Notes: generated by a model not told the origin, from the letters alone. A stretch of DNA of 64,000 nucleotides from Domibacillus robiginosus (GCF_000966195.1 NZ_LAHL01000038.1:1-64000); one strand, 5' to 3'; positions 16,533 to 26,219 are shown, numbered from the stretch's first letter. Numbers and translations: made by a program.

Positions 16533-16982
16533 TTAACGGCGGCTTTTTTGTCCGCCTTTGCGTCCTGCTTCTTCACGGCTCATTTTGCCATCATTGTCAT
16601 CGTTGTCAGAATTGCGTCCTCTGGCTTCTCCGCCTTTTTGTCCGATCTCCTGGTAGAATTCCTTGTCATGGCTGTCAGCAGTGGCTTCTCCGCCCTTTTG
16701 CCCGATTTCCTGATAGAATTCTTCACCATGGCTGTCAGCAGTGGCTTCCCCGCCTTTTTGTCCAATTTCCTGGTAGAATTCCTTGTCATGGCTGTCAGCA
16801 GTAGCTTCTCCGCCTTTTTGTCCAATCTCCTGGTAGAATTCCTTGTCATGGCTGTCAGCAGTAGCTTCTCCGCCCTTTTGTCCAATCTCCTGGTAGAATT
16901 CCTTATCGTGATTGTTCGCTGTAGCTTCTCCGCCTTTACGTCCTGCTTCTTCACGGCTCATTTTATTGTTATTGTTAGCCAT
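16533..16982 (-). CDS. gsiB: general stress protein GsiB-like, KGG repeats
   Basis: 149 residues from the ATG at 16982 (GGAGG upstream); B. subtilis GsiB has 123. Begins MANNNNKMSREEAGRKGGEAT and contains about five 20-residue repeats of the form HDKEFYQEIGQKGGEATADS, each with a KGG motif; ends with a second MSREEAGRKGGQKSRR. Hydrophilic and LEA-like; thought to protect cells under desiccation or starvation. A sigma-B promoter lies upstream. The repeated DNA makes copy-number change by slippage likely. Confidence 0.95.
   Translation of the reverse strand: MANNNNKMSREEAGRKGGEATANNHDKEFYQEIGQKGGEATADSHDKEFYQEIGQKGGEATADSHDKEFYQEIGQKGGEATADSHGEEFYQEIGQKGGEATADSHDKEFYQEIGQKGGEARGRNSDNDDNDGKMSREEAGRKGGQKSRR
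16640..16940 (-). repeat. 60-bp tandem repeat inside gsiB
   Basis: Five successive near-identical 60-base units coding the KGG repeats; lines 16681-16860 differ only at scattered third positions. Unit boundaries are approximate. Confidence 0.9.
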
Positions 16983-17028
16983 TGAAAATTCCTCCTCGGT
17001 AAATTTGGATTTCACTTACGGTTGTATG

Positions 17029-17053
17029 TTACCCGCCTCCCAATCAATCAAAC
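17029..17053 (-). promoter_or_regulatory. sigma-B promoter of gsiB
   Basis: On the minus strand GTTTGA (17053-17048) and GGGTAA (17034-17029) are 13 bases apart, matching the sigma-B consensus GTTTAA/GGGTAT in 10 of 12 positions. About 50 bases before the gsiB start. Confidence 0.85.
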
Positions 17054-17146
17054 AGAATTTTATAAAAAGGATCAAAAGAACCAATTTGGAAAACAATTTC
17101 CTTTTGAGTGGGTTTTTTAAGGCGGGCTTTTTCTCACGAGGTTCTT

Positions 17147-18895
17147 TTAAAACCCTTGCTGAGCCAGCTGCTGTTCAGCAAATTCCCGATATAATTTGTG
17201 AGAGCTGGTGAGCTCTTTGTGTGTTCCCATTCCCGTAATCTCACCTTTTTCGATGAAAATGATTTTATCTGCATCCACGATAGTAGAAAGCCGGTGGGCA
17301 ATCACAAAAGTAGTTCGTCCTTTCATTAATCGGGCCAAAGCGTTTTGAACAATTCCTTCTGACTGGCTGTCAAGGCTTGCTGTCGCTTCGTCCATCATTA
17401 AAATTTTTGGATCTCGCAAAAATGCGCGGGCAATGGCGATACGTTGACGCTGGCCCCCGGACAGCTTAACACCACGCTCGCCTACTTCTGTGTCCAACCC
17501 ATTCGGAAAGCTTTGTATAAACTGATCTGCATAAGCCATTTTTGCGACTTCCCATAATCGTTCATCCTGAATTTTTTGGCCGTCTGGCAGCCCATAAACC
17601 AGGTTTTCACGAATCGTTCCGGCCATCATGGCACTTTCTTGGGGAACATAGCCGATTTGACTGCGCCAGGAAGCCATAGATAAGTCGGTGATCGGCGTGG
17701 TGCCGATGCGTATTTGACCCGAGGTCGGTTCGTAAAACCGCTCGAGCAATCCAAACATTGTTGTTTTCCCACCGCCGCTTGGTCCGGCAAACGCAATCAT
17801 TTCACCCGGCTGCGCGGTAAAAGAAATGTCTTTTAAAACCGGTTCCTGGTTATGATAGGCAAAGGATACGTGCTCTACATAAATCGGCTCATGCTTAATG
17901 TCTAGGGAGATGCCGCCCTGTCCAGGCTCAGGCAGCAAATCAAGAATGGCAATAATCCGTTCTGTCGCGCCTTTTGCTTTTTGAAGCTGGGTGAAAAACA
18001 TGGCAAATGATGTAATAGGCATAATAATTTGAAACAAATAAAGCAAAAAGGCCACCAGGGAACCCGTCGACATGGTTCCGTTAGATACACGTATGCCGCC
18101 GTAGCCAATAATCATGACGACGACAATCATGACGACGAGGTACATAATGGGCGCAATAAGCGCAAAAATACGCGCTTCCTTTAATCCGAATTGAAACAGC
18201 CGTTCAATGCCGGCTATCCCTTTTTTTTCTTCGCTTTTTTCGGCAGTTGATGCTTTCATTAAGCGGATTTCACCGAGTGTCTGCTGGACATGCCCTGTAA
18301 AAGCTGCTGTTTCATCTTGCAGTCCACGAGAGATTTTGGCCATCTGACGACCAAGCGGAAACATAATGATGATTGTCAATGGCACGGAAACGAGCATGAG
18401 CATGGTCATCTTCCAATCCATTAATAGCAAAATAACGAGGGCGCCAATAATAGAAATAACGCCTGAGATAAACTGAGGAAATCGGTTTGAAATCAAGTCC
18501 TGTACTACACTTGTGTCATTTACAACCCGGCTGACAGTTTCACCGCTTGACTCCTGATCAAAATAAGAAACAGGCAGACGGATTAATTTCATCCACATTC
18601 GATCGCGCAGGCTGGAAACTACTTTATAGCCCACAACACTGAGCCAGTAAATTGATAGTCCATTGATTACGGCCTGGGCAATAAATGCAATCGCAATGGC
18701 GGCAATAAGGGATGGGCTCAGGGAAGAAACCGAAAAGCCATCGACTAAATGTTTTGTCAGTAGAGGAACAACCAGTCCAGCTATGGTTGTCAGCACACTT
18801 GCCAGCAGTCCGGCAAAAAGCAGGCGCCGTGGAAACCGAGATGATAACAGAAGGGAAACAAAGGGCTTTAAGCTGTGTGGCTGGTTTTCTATCAT
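17147..18895 (-). CDS. bmrA: multidrug ABC exporter, BmrA-like
   Basis: 582 residues; B. subtilis BmrA has 589. Half-transporter: six membrane helices in about residues 20-310, then the ATPase domain with Walker A GPSGGGKTT, Q loop IGYVPQESAM, signature LSGGQRQR, Walker B ILMMDEATASLD and the H loop in VIAHRLST. Works as a homodimer exporting amphipathic drugs and lipids. Alternative names for close homologues exist, so the symbol is by similarity. Single gene, reading toward gsiB. Confidence 0.92.
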   Translation of the reverse strand: MIENQPHSLKPFVSLLLSSRFPRRLLFAGLLASVLTTIAGLVVPLLTKHLVDGFSVSSLSPSLIAAIAIAFIAQAVINGLSIYWLSVVGYKVVSSLRDRMWMKLIRLPVSYFDQESSGETVSRVVNDTSVVQDLISNRFPQFISGVISIIGALVILLLMDWKMTMLMLVSVPLTIIIMFPLGRQMAKISRGLQDETAAFTGHVQQTLGEIRLMKASTAEKSEEKKGIAGIERLFQFGLKEARIFALIAPIMYLVVMIVVVMIIGYGGIRVSNGTMSTGSLVAFLLYLFQIIMPITSFAMFFTQLQKAKGATERIIAILDLLPEPGQGGISLDIKHEPIYVEHVSFAYHNQEPVLKDISFTAQPGEMIAFAGPSGGGKTTMFGLLERFYEPTSGQIRIGTTPITDLSMASWRSQIGYVPQESAMMAGTIRENLVYGLPDGQKIQDERLWEVAKMAYADQFIQSFPNGLDTEVGERGVKLSGGQRQRIAIARAFLRDPKILMMDEATASLDSQSEGIVQNALARLMKGRTTFVIAHRLSTIVDADKIIFIEKGEITGMGTHKELTSSHKLYREFAEQQLAQQGF

Positions 18896-19070
18896 AAAAG
18901 AACTCCTATCTATGCTTGTTTTTTATATGTTTTTCTTTAGTATACGCCTTCTAGCTTAAAACAGCATAAAACAGGCTTCTGAAAGAACACAGAAACCTTT
19001 TGTGAGAAAAAGCTATATTTCCAGCAAAAGGGGGAAAACAAATAGAAGCATAAAGAAAAGGAGAGATGGT

Positions 19071-20330
19071 ATGTCGGAGCAAAGAGAAATGCCGCATGAA
19101 GAAGGGCTGGATCAAAGTCTGAACTTGCTCAGAGAAGGATACACGTACATATCAAGCCGCCGCAGGTCTTTTCAATCCGAGTTATTCGAAACGCGTTTAA
19201 TGGGGAAGCCGGCTATTTGTATGGGAGGCAAGGAAGCGGCGGCCCTGTTTTATGATCCAGAAAAGTTTCAGCGGGAAGGAGCGGCGCCTAAAAGAGTCAT
19301 TAAAACGCTTTTTGGAGAAGGTGGCGTTCAAACGCTTGATGGAGAAGCACACCGGCATCGTAAAGCTGCCTTTATGTCTTTAATGGCGCCAAAACAAATG
19401 AAGCGACTGACCGAGATAGCGGAGGTGCAATGGTCGAAAGCAGCGGAGAAATGGGTAGAACGAAATGAAGTGGCTTTATACGAAGAAGCAAAGAAGCTTC
19501 TTTGCCGTATTGCCTGCGAATGGGCCGGTGTGCCGCTAAAGGAAGACGAGGTTCGGCAACGGGCGGAGGAATTGAGCGCTCTGTTTGAATCAGCCGTGTC
19601 AGTTGGTCCGGAATATTGGAAAACGCGCCGGTCCAGACGAAAAGCAGAGAAGTGGGCAGCCGGCCTGATTGAAGATGTGCGGGCCGGACAGCTTCATCCG
19701 TCAGAAGAATCCACGCTGTATGTGTTTTCTCATCACCGGGAGCTGGATGGTGAATTATTAGATAAAAAAACGGCGGCTGTAGAGGTAGTCAACATTTTAA
19801 GGCCGATTACAGCGGTATCTATTTACCTGGCTTTTACAGCCCTTGCACTGCATCAATACCCAGAACAAAAATCAAAATTAACATCTGTCAATGACCCTTA
19901 TACAAAATATTTTGTTCAGGAAGTCCGCCGGTTTTATCCATTTTTTCCTTTCACCGGTGCGAAAGTAAAGCAGGATTTTGAATGGCGCGGAATGGACTTT
20001 AAAGAAGGAACATTAGCGCTTCTTGATTTATATGGTACCAATCATGACCCTATGCTATGGGAAAACCCGGATTTGTTCGCTCCGGAACGGTTTGAAAGCT
20101 GGGAAAAGAGCCCATTTGATTTTATTCCACAGGGTGGCGGTGACTATCATAACGGACACCGGTGTGCGGGGGAATGGATTACAATTGAATTGATGAAAGT
20201 GAGCATTGATTTTCTTGTTAACCGCTTGTCATATTCAGTGCCGGAACAGGATATCAGCTACAGTATGACCAGCATGCCGAGCATGCCAAAAAGCGGTGTT
20301 ATCATACGTGATATTCAATTAAAGGAGTGA
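19071..20330 (+). CDS. cypC: fatty-acid peroxygenase, cytochrome P450 CYP152 type
   Basis: 419 residues from the ATG at 19071 (AAAGGAG upstream), near the 417 of B. subtilis CypC/YbdT. Uses hydrogen peroxide to hydroxylate long-chain fatty acids. Conserved marks: [14 protein letters not shown] at the N-terminus, [15 protein letters not shown], the active-site R-P in [10 protein letters not shown] (the Arg that binds the substrate carboxylate), and the haem Cys in GHRCAGEW near residue 360. Lacks the usual P450 acid-alcohol pair, as expected for a peroxygenase. Overlaps in coupling distance with a macrodomain gene. Confidence 0.95.
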   Translation: MSEQREMPHEEGLDQSLNLLREGYTYISSRRRSFQSELFETRLMGKPAICMGGKEAAALFYDPEKFQREGAAPKRVIKTLFGEGGVQTLDGEAHRHRKAAFMSLMAPKQMKRLTEIAEVQWSKAAEKWVERNEVALYEEAKKLLCRIACEWAGVPLKEDEVRQRAEELSALFESAVSVGPEYWKTRRSRRKAEKWAAGLIEDVRAGQLHPSEESTLYVFSHHRELDGELLDKKTAAVEVVNILRPITAVSIYLAFTALALHQYPEQKSKLTSVNDPYTKYFVQEVRRFYPFFPFTGAKVKQDFEWRGMDFKEGTLALLDLYGTNHDPMLWENPDLFAPERFESWEKSPFDFIPQGGGDYHNGHRCAGEWITIELMKVSIDFLVNRLSYSVPEQDISYSMTSMPSMPKSGVIIRDIQLKE

Positions 20331-20335
20331 ATGAA

Positions 20336-20899
20336 ATGAAAACACAAATCAACGGCAATGTTCTCGAACTCATTGTTGGAGATATTACCGAGCAGACAAC
20401 AGATGCAATTGTAAATGCGGCCAATGGATCTTTGCTTGGTGGCGGTGGAGTAGATGGTGCTATCCATCAGGCCGCGGGCCATTCACTTATGGACGAATGT
20501 AAAAAAGTGCGTACGGAAAAGCTGAATGGTGAAGAGCTGGAAACAGGTGAAGCGATTCTGACAAAAGGATATGAGCTCCCGGCCCAGTTTGTGATCCATA
20601 CAGTAGGCCCTGTTTGGAATGGGGGGGCAGAAGGAGAAGAAGAAAAGCTTGCCTCATGTTATAAAAATGCTTTACAGGTAGCCATAGAAAACGGGATAAA
20701 AAGTATATCATTCCCGTCGATTTCTACCGGTGTGTATCGTTTTCCAATCGAGCAGGCCGCTGTTATCGCCCTTCGAACGGTGACTAATTTTTTAGAAAAC
20801 CAGTCATTTGGCTATGTTTCGTTTACTCTGTTTTCAGAGCATGACTATCGTATTTACGAAGCCGCAATGAATCGTGTGATGCAGGAGGAAGGCCGCTGA
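20336..20899 (+). CDS. macrodomain protein (ADP-ribose deacetylase type)
   Basis: 187 residues from the ATG at 20336; AAAGGAG lies 8 bases upstream, inside the end of cypC. Macrodomain motifs: [35 protein letters not shown] (residues about 13-48; the catalytic-type N-A-A-N and G-G-G-V-D) and [15 protein letters not shown] (phosphate loop). Resembles E. coli YmdB, which removes O-acetyl from ADP-ribose or ADP-ribose from proteins. Five bases separate it from cypC, so the two are likely co-translated; why a P450 and a macrodomain protein should be coupled is unclear. Confidence 0.93.
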   Translation: MKTQINGNVLELIVGDITEQTTDAIVNAANGSLLGGGGVDGAIHQAAGHSLMDECKKVRTEKLNGEELETGEAILTKGYELPAQFVIHTVGPVWNGGAEGEEEKLASCYKNALQVAIENGIKSISFPSISTGVYRFPIEQAAVIALRTVTNFLENQSFGYVSFTLFSEHDYRIYEAAMNRVMQEEGR

Positions 20900-20918
20900 G
20901 CATATTCAGCGGTTTTTT
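20893..20918 (+). terminator. terminator of cypC-macrodomain operon
   Basis: CGCTGA/TCAGCG hairpin overlapping the stop codon, followed by TTTTTT. Confidence 0.88.
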
Positions 20919-21047
20919 AGTGCCCGTTTTTTTATTGATGCTGTAATGTGGGAGACGCTGTTCCAAAGTAGAGTGTTATTTGCCATAATAGACATTTAGA
21001 AAGAGCCGATAAAAATGGCTCAATATGTAAAATGAAGAGGTAAAAAG

Positions 21048-21962
21048 ATGACACTGCAGCAGTTAAAATATGTAATTGAAATTGTACACTGTGGCTCCAT
21101 CAATGAAGCGGCGCGCCGGCTGTTCCTGTCGCAGCCGAGCTTATCCAAAGCCGTAAAAGAGCTGGAAGCAGAGCTTGGTATTACAATTTTTATCCGCACA
21201 TCAAAAGGAATTACCCTGTCTACAGACGGAGCTGAATTTTTAGGCTATGCGCGCCAGGTTGTCGAGCAGGCCGAACTGCTTGAAAGACGATATGTAAATT
21301 CGCCGCAGGCACGCCAGCTGTTTTCTGTTTCCACCCAGCATTATGCGTTCGCGGTAAATGCATTTGTCGATATGATCAAAAAGCATGGCGCAGAAGAGTA
21401 TCAGTTTACGCTGCGTGAAACGAGAACTTATGAAATTATTGAGGATGTGAAAAATCTGCGCAGCGAGATTGGGATTCTTTATATCAGCTCATTTAATGAA
21501 AAAGTAATGGGGCAGCTGTTGAAGGAAGAAGGGATTTTGTTTCATCCGCTGTTTGAAGCAAAGCCGCACATTTTTGTCAGCGCCCAAAATCCGCTTGCTC
21601 GTCAATCATCGGTGACGCTCGATGACCTGGAAGAATATCCACGTCTTTCCTTTGAGCAGGGTGAATTTAACTCCTTTTATTATGCAGAGGAGCTGTTTAG
21701 CACTCTTCCCCGCTCTAAAAGCATTCAGGTAAGTGACCGGGCTACCCTGTTTAATTTGTTGATTGGACTGAACGGCTATACCATTTCCACGGGTATTTTA
21801 AGCGAAGATTTAAATGGCTCACATATTGTGCCGGTGCCGCTTGAGGCAGATGAAACCATTACTGTTGGCTGGATTGCACATGAGAAAACCCAGCTTGGCC
21901 GAATGGCCCATCTGTATCTTCAGGAGCTTCAGCATATTATTGATGCGCATGCAGCCCTTTAA
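21048..21962 (+). CDS. LysR-family transcriptional regulator
   Basis: 304 residues. N-terminal winged helix-turn-helix (MTLQQLKYVIEIVHCGSINEAARRLFLSQPSLSKAVKELEAELG) and a C-terminal effector-binding domain (about residues 90-300). By overall form it resembles LysR proteins that control sulphur amino-acid genes. The gene directly downstream is a decayed YxjG/MetE-like methionine synthase, which would fit such a role, but the effector is not visible. Confidence 0.92.
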   Translation: MTLQQLKYVIEIVHCGSINEAARRLFLSQPSLSKAVKELEAELGITIFIRTSKGITLSTDGAEFLGYARQVVEQAELLERRYVNSPQARQLFSVSTQHYAFAVNAFVDMIKKHGAEEYQFTLRETRTYEIIEDVKNLRSEIGILYISSFNEKVMGQLLKEEGILFHPLFEAKPHIFVSAQNPLARQSSVTLDDLEEYPRLSFEQGEFNSFYYAEELFSTLPRSKSIQVSDRATLFNLLIGLNGYTISTGILSEDLNGSHIVPVPLEADETITVGWIAHEKTQLGRMAHLYLQELQHIIDAHAAL

Positions 21963-22060
21963 TATAACTTTTAGCTATAACGAGGGGCAGCTTTAACCAT
22001 TATGCTATATCCTCGCTTCCACGACACATAGCACTTAGCAGACGAAAGAAAGCACGCATT

Positions 22061-22235
22061 ATGACTGTACAAACGAAAACAATGCTGGCTCCATTTAATA
22101 TCGTTGGCAGCTTTTGCGTCGGGCACTCCTAAAAGAAGCAGGCGTAACACCCGTGATAGAATAAGAAAATATCTAGTTGGAAAACAGCAATGGGCAAGAA
22201 TCCGCTTCATTAAAAACACTGCCAATAAAGTATAA
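22061..22235 (+). pseudogene. remnant of a YxjG/YxjH-type (MetE-like) methionine synthase gene
   Basis: From ATG 22061 the reading is MTVQTKTMLAPFNIVGSF, then a one-base shift gives LRRALLKEAGV; these match the N-terminus of YxjG-type proteins (APFRADHVGSFLRPxALKEAR). Near the end a frame reads VGKQQWARIRFIKNTANKV then TAA, matching the family C-terminus (EEQQWAKLR-x-VVETA-x-EV). About 300 middle codons are gone. A terminator follows. So an internal deletion plus a frameshift removed the gene. Confidence 0.72.
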
Positions 22236-22244
22236 AGATAAAAA

Positions 22245-22270
22245 AAACAGGGGCTGCTCCTGTTTTTTTA
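22245..22270 (+). terminator. terminator after the YxjG remnant
   Basis: AAACAGG/CCTGTTT hairpin with 6-base loop and a run of T. Confidence 0.88.
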
Positions 22271-22360
22271 TTTTCTTATAAAGACTAAACGAAATAATAT
22301 TCGAAACATGTGGCGGTTTCCTGTACGATAAAGAGAAACATATATTTTACAGGTGATCAT

Positions 22361-24151
22361 ATGGCTTTTTTATTGATGGTCTTTTTTTCGCTTATCCCGT
22401 TGACCACGTTTGTGATTTTGTTTCGGTTTAAGTACCAGCGCGTCACTTATCCGCTTGCTGTTTTTTATTTTGCGGTTTCAATGTGGCAGATGAGCATCGC
22501 AGTTTTATATGGAGAGGACTGGTTAGAACAGGACCTCATTGAAGGGTTGTTTCGTTTTTTCAGGATAGGCACCGTCACTTTTGCTCCACTTTTGTTTTAC
22601 ATGATCTATCAGCTGCTTTTTTTTGAAGAGCTAAAGCTGTCGGTTCGAAAAAAACAGGCTTTTCAAAAAATCTTTAATCGGTTTTCTTATATAGGCATGC
22701 TCATTTGGAGTATTGGCATCTATGTGATCGGCTGGACATCACTTGGTGTTGTAAATTTTGACCGACATTCCATTGCTCCCTTTAATGAAGAATTTTACTA
22801 CCCACTGTCTGGTTCGCTCGGCTGGACTTTTTCGATTCATATTTTACTCATTATTGTTTTGGATCTGCTGGCCATTTATTTAACTTTTAAAATAGTAGAT
22901 AAGCATCGGCGTACTTTCCTTCATGTTTTTTTCGTTTCTCTTTTACTTGCCTATTCATTCGGTGTAATCAACCTATCGTCGGATAGTCCGCTGTTTCAGT
23001 CAATTTTGGCCCTGATTATTTTAGTAATGGGCATTTTTGCAGCGTATGTAAAAATGATTTATAACAAGATGGAGGAAGTCAATGGAGAGCTGTTGATTCA
23101 ACAGTTGTTTTTGCGGAGAGTGATTGATGCTAACCCAAACTTTATTTATGCAAAAGACGAGTTTGGACGCTTTACGATGGCCAATGCTGCTCTTGCGGCT
23201 TTGTATGGGGTTTCCTCTGAGCAAATACTGGGCAAGCAGGAAAGTGATTTTTATAATGATTCAGAACAAGCAGCAGAGCTAACGAGGGAAGATATACAGC
23301 TGCTGGAAAAAAACAGAGCGAAGGTACAGGAGAAACAGTATTTACACACACCGGATAATCGTATTTATACGGTGCAGATAACAAAAAAACCAGTCTTTTT
23401 TTCAGCTGGGCATAAAGAGCTGCTTTGTGTGGCAACCGACATTACGGAGATGGAACAAAAAGAAGAATACATTCGCAAAACAGAAAAAATGAATATTGTC
23501 GGCCAGCTTGCTGCCGGCGTTGCCCATGAAATTCGCAATCCGCTCACCTCTTTAAAAGGATTTGTTCAACTGATTGACCAGGAATATTCTATTGATCCGA
23601 AATATACAAAAATTATGCTGGGCGAGCTTGAGCGGATTGAATTTGTTTCTAGTGAAATGCTGGCTCTTGCAAAGCCTGAAGTAACATTGAAGAAAAGAAT
23701 TTCTTTATATCATTTGATGAAGGATGTGGTTGAGCTGTTAAATATGCAGGCAATCACCGAGAATATTACTATTGATATGAAGCCTTTCGAGGAAAAGATA
23801 CAGCTTGAGGGAAATGCAAACCAGCTGAAGCAGGTATTTATTAACATTCTAAAGAATGCTGTAGAAGCATCACCCAAAAATAGCATAATCACGATCCGCC
23901 ATAAGCAGCTGGATGGCAGGCTGGCTGTTTCGGTCACAGATCAGGGAGCTGGCATGCCGGAGGAGCGATTAAAAAAGCTTGGAGAGCCTTTTTACACCAA
24001 CAAAGAAAAAGGAACCGGGCTTGGTCTTATGGTCAGCATGAGAATTATAAAGGAACATAACGGTGATATAGCATTTCAAAGCAAGGAAGGAGAGGGAACA
24101 AAGGTAACAGTCTCGCTGCCGCTTGGAGCAGAAGAGGAAAGCTGCTTATAA
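22361..24151 (+). CDS. orphan membrane PAS sensor histidine kinase
   Basis: 596 residues from the ATG at 22361 (AGGTGAT 5 bases upstream). Seven or eight membrane helices in residues 1-240, a PAS domain (about 255-370, DANPNFIYAKDEFGRFTMANAALAALYG), HisKA with the phospho-acceptor in GVAHEIRNPLTSLKGF, and HATPase with N box FINILKNAVEAS, G1 DQGAGMP, and GTGLGL. No response regulator gene is adjacent, as for the sporulation kinases that feed Spo0F; a sporulation or motility role is possible only by analogy. Confidence 0.93.
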   Translation: MAFLLMVFFSLIPLTTFVILFRFKYQRVTYPLAVFYFAVSMWQMSIAVLYGEDWLEQDLIEGLFRFFRIGTVTFAPLLFYMIYQLLFFEELKLSVRKKQAFQKIFNRFSYIGMLIWSIGIYVIGWTSLGVVNFDRHSIAPFNEEFYYPLSGSLGWTFSIHILLIIVLDLLAIYLTFKIVDKHRRTFLHVFFVSLLLAYSFGVINLSSDSPLFQSILALIILVMGIFAAYVKMIYNKMEEVNGELLIQQLFLRRVIDANPNFIYAKDEFGRFTMANAALAALYGVSSEQILGKQESDFYNDSEQAAELTREDIQLLEKNRAKVQEKQYLHTPDNRIYTVQITKKPVFFSAGHKELLCVATDITEMEQKEEYIRKTEKMNIVGQLAAGVAHEIRNPLTSLKGFVQLIDQEYSIDPKYTKIMLGELERIEFVSSEMLALAKPEVTLKKRISLYHLMKDVVELLNMQAITENITIDMKPFEEKIQLEGNANQLKQVFINILKNAVEASPKNSIITIRHKQLDGRLAVSVTDQGAGMPEERLKKLGEPFYTNKEKGTGLGLMVSMRIIKEHNGDIAFQSKEGEGTKVTVSLPLGAEEESCL

Positions 24152-24203
24152 AGTTTGTGAAAAGCAAACATTGAAGGCAGGTTCAGGTTGCGACCAAATG
24201 GAA

Positions 24204-24243
24204 AAAAGCATGCTCCCGGCAAAAAGGGAAGCGTGCTTTTTTA
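24204..24243 (+). terminator. terminator between the kinase and yvdD
   Basis: AAAGCATGCTCCC paired with GGGAAGCGTGCTTT, one mismatch, then a T run. Confidence 0.85.
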
Positions 24244-24825
24244 ATAAATGGTTTTTTCTTTTGTGTATGTTTTTACTGCAGGCGGCTCATATGTCCCAAA
24301 CGAGCGGATGAGCTGCGCTGCTGAATTCTCAACCAAAAGCATAGACCGGTATTGGTTCTGTAAAAATTGTTGGTCTGTCATGTGATCAAAGAAAGTGACA
24401 AGCGGATCGAAATAACGTGCTGCGTTCAACAGACCGATCGGCTTTTGATGCAGGCCTATTTGTGCCCATGTAAAAACTTCAAAAAATTCTTCCATCGTAC
24501 CGGCACCGCCGGGCAAAACAATAAAAGCATCGGCAAGTTCGGCCATTTTTGCTTTTCTTTCATGCATAGACCCCACAATATGCAGCTTTGTAAGCCGGGT
24601 ATGAGCGATTTCTCGTTCTTGAAGAAGGGTGGGAATCACACCGATTACTTCGCCACCTTCCTGTAAAACCGTGTTTGCTACCGTTCCCATCAGGCCTCCA
24701 TTAGATCCGCCATAAACAAGGCCAATGCCCTGTTTAGCCAGCTCTCTTCCGAGTGAGATGGCGCTCTCTGTGTAACTCATTGAGGCCCCACTTGCTGAAC
24801 CGCAAAAAACTGCTATTCGCTTCAT
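24241..24825 (-). CDS. yvdD: LOG-family nucleotide phosphoribohydrolase
   Basis: 194 residues. Rossmann-like LOG protein with VFCGSASGASMSY near the N-terminus, VYGGSNGGLMGTVAN, and the family signature PGGAGTMEEFFEVFTW (about residues 105-120). In plants and some bacteria these release cytokinin bases from riboside 5'-monophosphates; in Bacillus the role is thought to be nucleotide salvage or house-keeping. Reads toward the kinase gene and shares its terminator region. Confidence 0.93.
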   Translation of the reverse strand: MKRIAVFCGSASGASMSYTESAISLGRELAKQGIGLVYGGSNGGLMGTVANTVLQEGGEVIGVIPTLLQEREIAHTRLTKLHIVGSMHERKAKMAELADAFIVLPGGAGTMEEFFEVFTWAQIGLHQKPIGLLNAARYFDPLVTFFDHMTDQQFLQNQYRSMLLVENSAAQLIRSFGTYEPPAVKTYTKEKTIY

Positions 24826-25158
24826 CCGCTTGTCTCCGTTTCTGTTCTTTTTTTCAAGTATACAGCCTCGGGTTTTAAAACAGAACAGCGGGACGCTAAT
24901 ATTTACAGTATATTTACATCATAAGGGCGTGTAAAACCGTTCATTCGTGCCATGTAGTCAATAGAAAAAATTAAATCATAATAGAACTCCTAACAAGGGG
25001 TGCTTCGTTTTTGGAGATAAAAAGACGGACCTCCCTTCTTTTTTGTTTCCATATTTTTCTGGGCAGCTGCAGGCGAAAATGTCTTTTTTACAGTCTAGGG
25101 TTTCTCTCCACTGGGTATAACACTAGTACGATTAGCTTTGTCTAGAGGAGGGAATACA
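24826..25158. other. 333-base intergenic stretch, nothing assigned
   Basis: A/T-rich with several short T runs and a weak hairpin near 25035. No coding frame with a ribosome site, tRNA or riboswitch core is apparent. It must hold the divergent promoters of yvdD and the metallopeptidase gene, but none stands out. Confidence 0.5.
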
Positions 25159-25998
25159 ATGAAATGGCAGGGAAGAAGAGGCAGCTCAAACGTGGAAGAC
25201 CGACGAGGCATGGGCGGAAAAGCAGTGCTTGGCGGCGGGATTGGCGGAGTGGGCTTAATTATTGTTCTTATTTTTACGCTGCTTGGCGGCGATCCGTCTC
25301 AACTACTTGGTGGCATGTCCGGAACGAATACGGTTCCTTATGAAGAAACTGAACAGGATCGTGAGCTTGCTGAATTTGTATCTGTTGTGCTGGCGGATAC
25401 AGAGGATGTATGGACAGAAGTATTTCAGGAAGAAGGCCGGGTATACGAGGAGCCGGTTTTAGTCCTTTATTCCGGCAGTGTGGATTCAGCCTGTGGTACT
25501 GCGACATCAGCAGTCGGACCGTTTTACTGTCCCGGAGACCAGAAGCTGTACATTGATTTAAGTTTTTACGAAGAATTGCAAAATAAATTTCAGGCACCAG
25601 GAGATTTTGCGATGGCGTATGTAATCGCCCATGAAGTCGGGCATCACGTTCAAACGCTGCTAGGTACATCACAAAAGGTACACGCGCTGCGGGACCAGCT
25701 GAGTGAGGAAGAATACAATAAATATTCGGTCAGGCTGGAACTGCAGGCTGACTACTATGCAGGCGTATGGGCGAAGCATGCACAGGGAATGAATGTTCTG
25801 GAAGAAGGCGACGTAGAAGAAGCGCTGATAGCGGCAAGCGCTGTCGGAGATGATACGATTCAAAAGCGCTCTCAAGGATACGCTGTACCGGACAGCTTTA
25901 CGCACGGTACGTCCGAGCAGCGGAAAAAATGGTTTTACCGTGGTTTTCAATCCGGCACTTTAGAAAATGGCGATACTTTTAACGCAAAGGATTTATAA
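25159..25998 (+). CDS. membrane-anchored neutral zinc metallopeptidase (YpfJ type)
   Basis: 279 residues from the ATG at 25159 (GAGGAGGG upstream). Begins MKWQGRRGSSNVEDRRG, the conserved start of this family, then one membrane helix (about 24-45) and an extracellular domain with the zinc motif AHEVGHHVQ (about residues 157-165), SVRLELQADYYAGVWA providing the third ligand region, and CGTATSAVGPFYCPGDQKLYID. Substrate unknown. Stands alone. Confidence 0.93.
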   Translation: MKWQGRRGSSNVEDRRGMGGKAVLGGGIGGVGLIIVLIFTLLGGDPSQLLGGMSGTNTVPYEETEQDRELAEFVSVVLADTEDVWTEVFQEEGRVYEEPVLVLYSGSVDSACGTATSAVGPFYCPGDQKLYIDLSFYEELQNKFQAPGDFAMAYVIAHEVGHHVQTLLGTSQKVHALRDQLSEEEYNKYSVRLELQADYYAGVWAKHAQGMNVLEEGDVEEALIAASAVGDDTIQKRSQGYAVPDSFTHGTSEQRKKWFYRGFQSGTLENGDTFNAKDL

Positions 25999-26126
25999 AG
26001 AGCCTGGGCCGGTTTATGAGTAACAGGGCCGGATTATTCCGCTGTATAGCCGAAAAAAGTTTTTACCGGCCCGGCAGCAGAAGAATTCGGCCCCTTATAA
26101 AAAGTTCTGGCCGAGGCATGATAAAA

Positions 26127-26166
26127 GAAGAGGTTTCAACGACCGTTGAAACCTCTTCTTTTTTCT
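26127..26166 (+). terminator. strong terminator after the metallopeptidase gene
   Basis: Perfect 17-bp stem AAGAAGAGGTTTCAAC/GTTGAAACCTCTTCTT with a 4-base loop and T run. Between 25999 and 26126 there is GC-rich sequence with repeated GGCCGG words but no gene. Confidence 0.93.
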
Positions 26167-26219
26167 TTCGCTTAAAAAGTCGTATAATGGGTTGTATATG
26201 AAAAAAGCTGGAGGGGATT

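Noticed and set aside
16548-16985. 145-codon plus-strand frame opposite gsiB
   Set aside because: Mirror of the KGG repeats; repeat-rich antisense frame without start signals.
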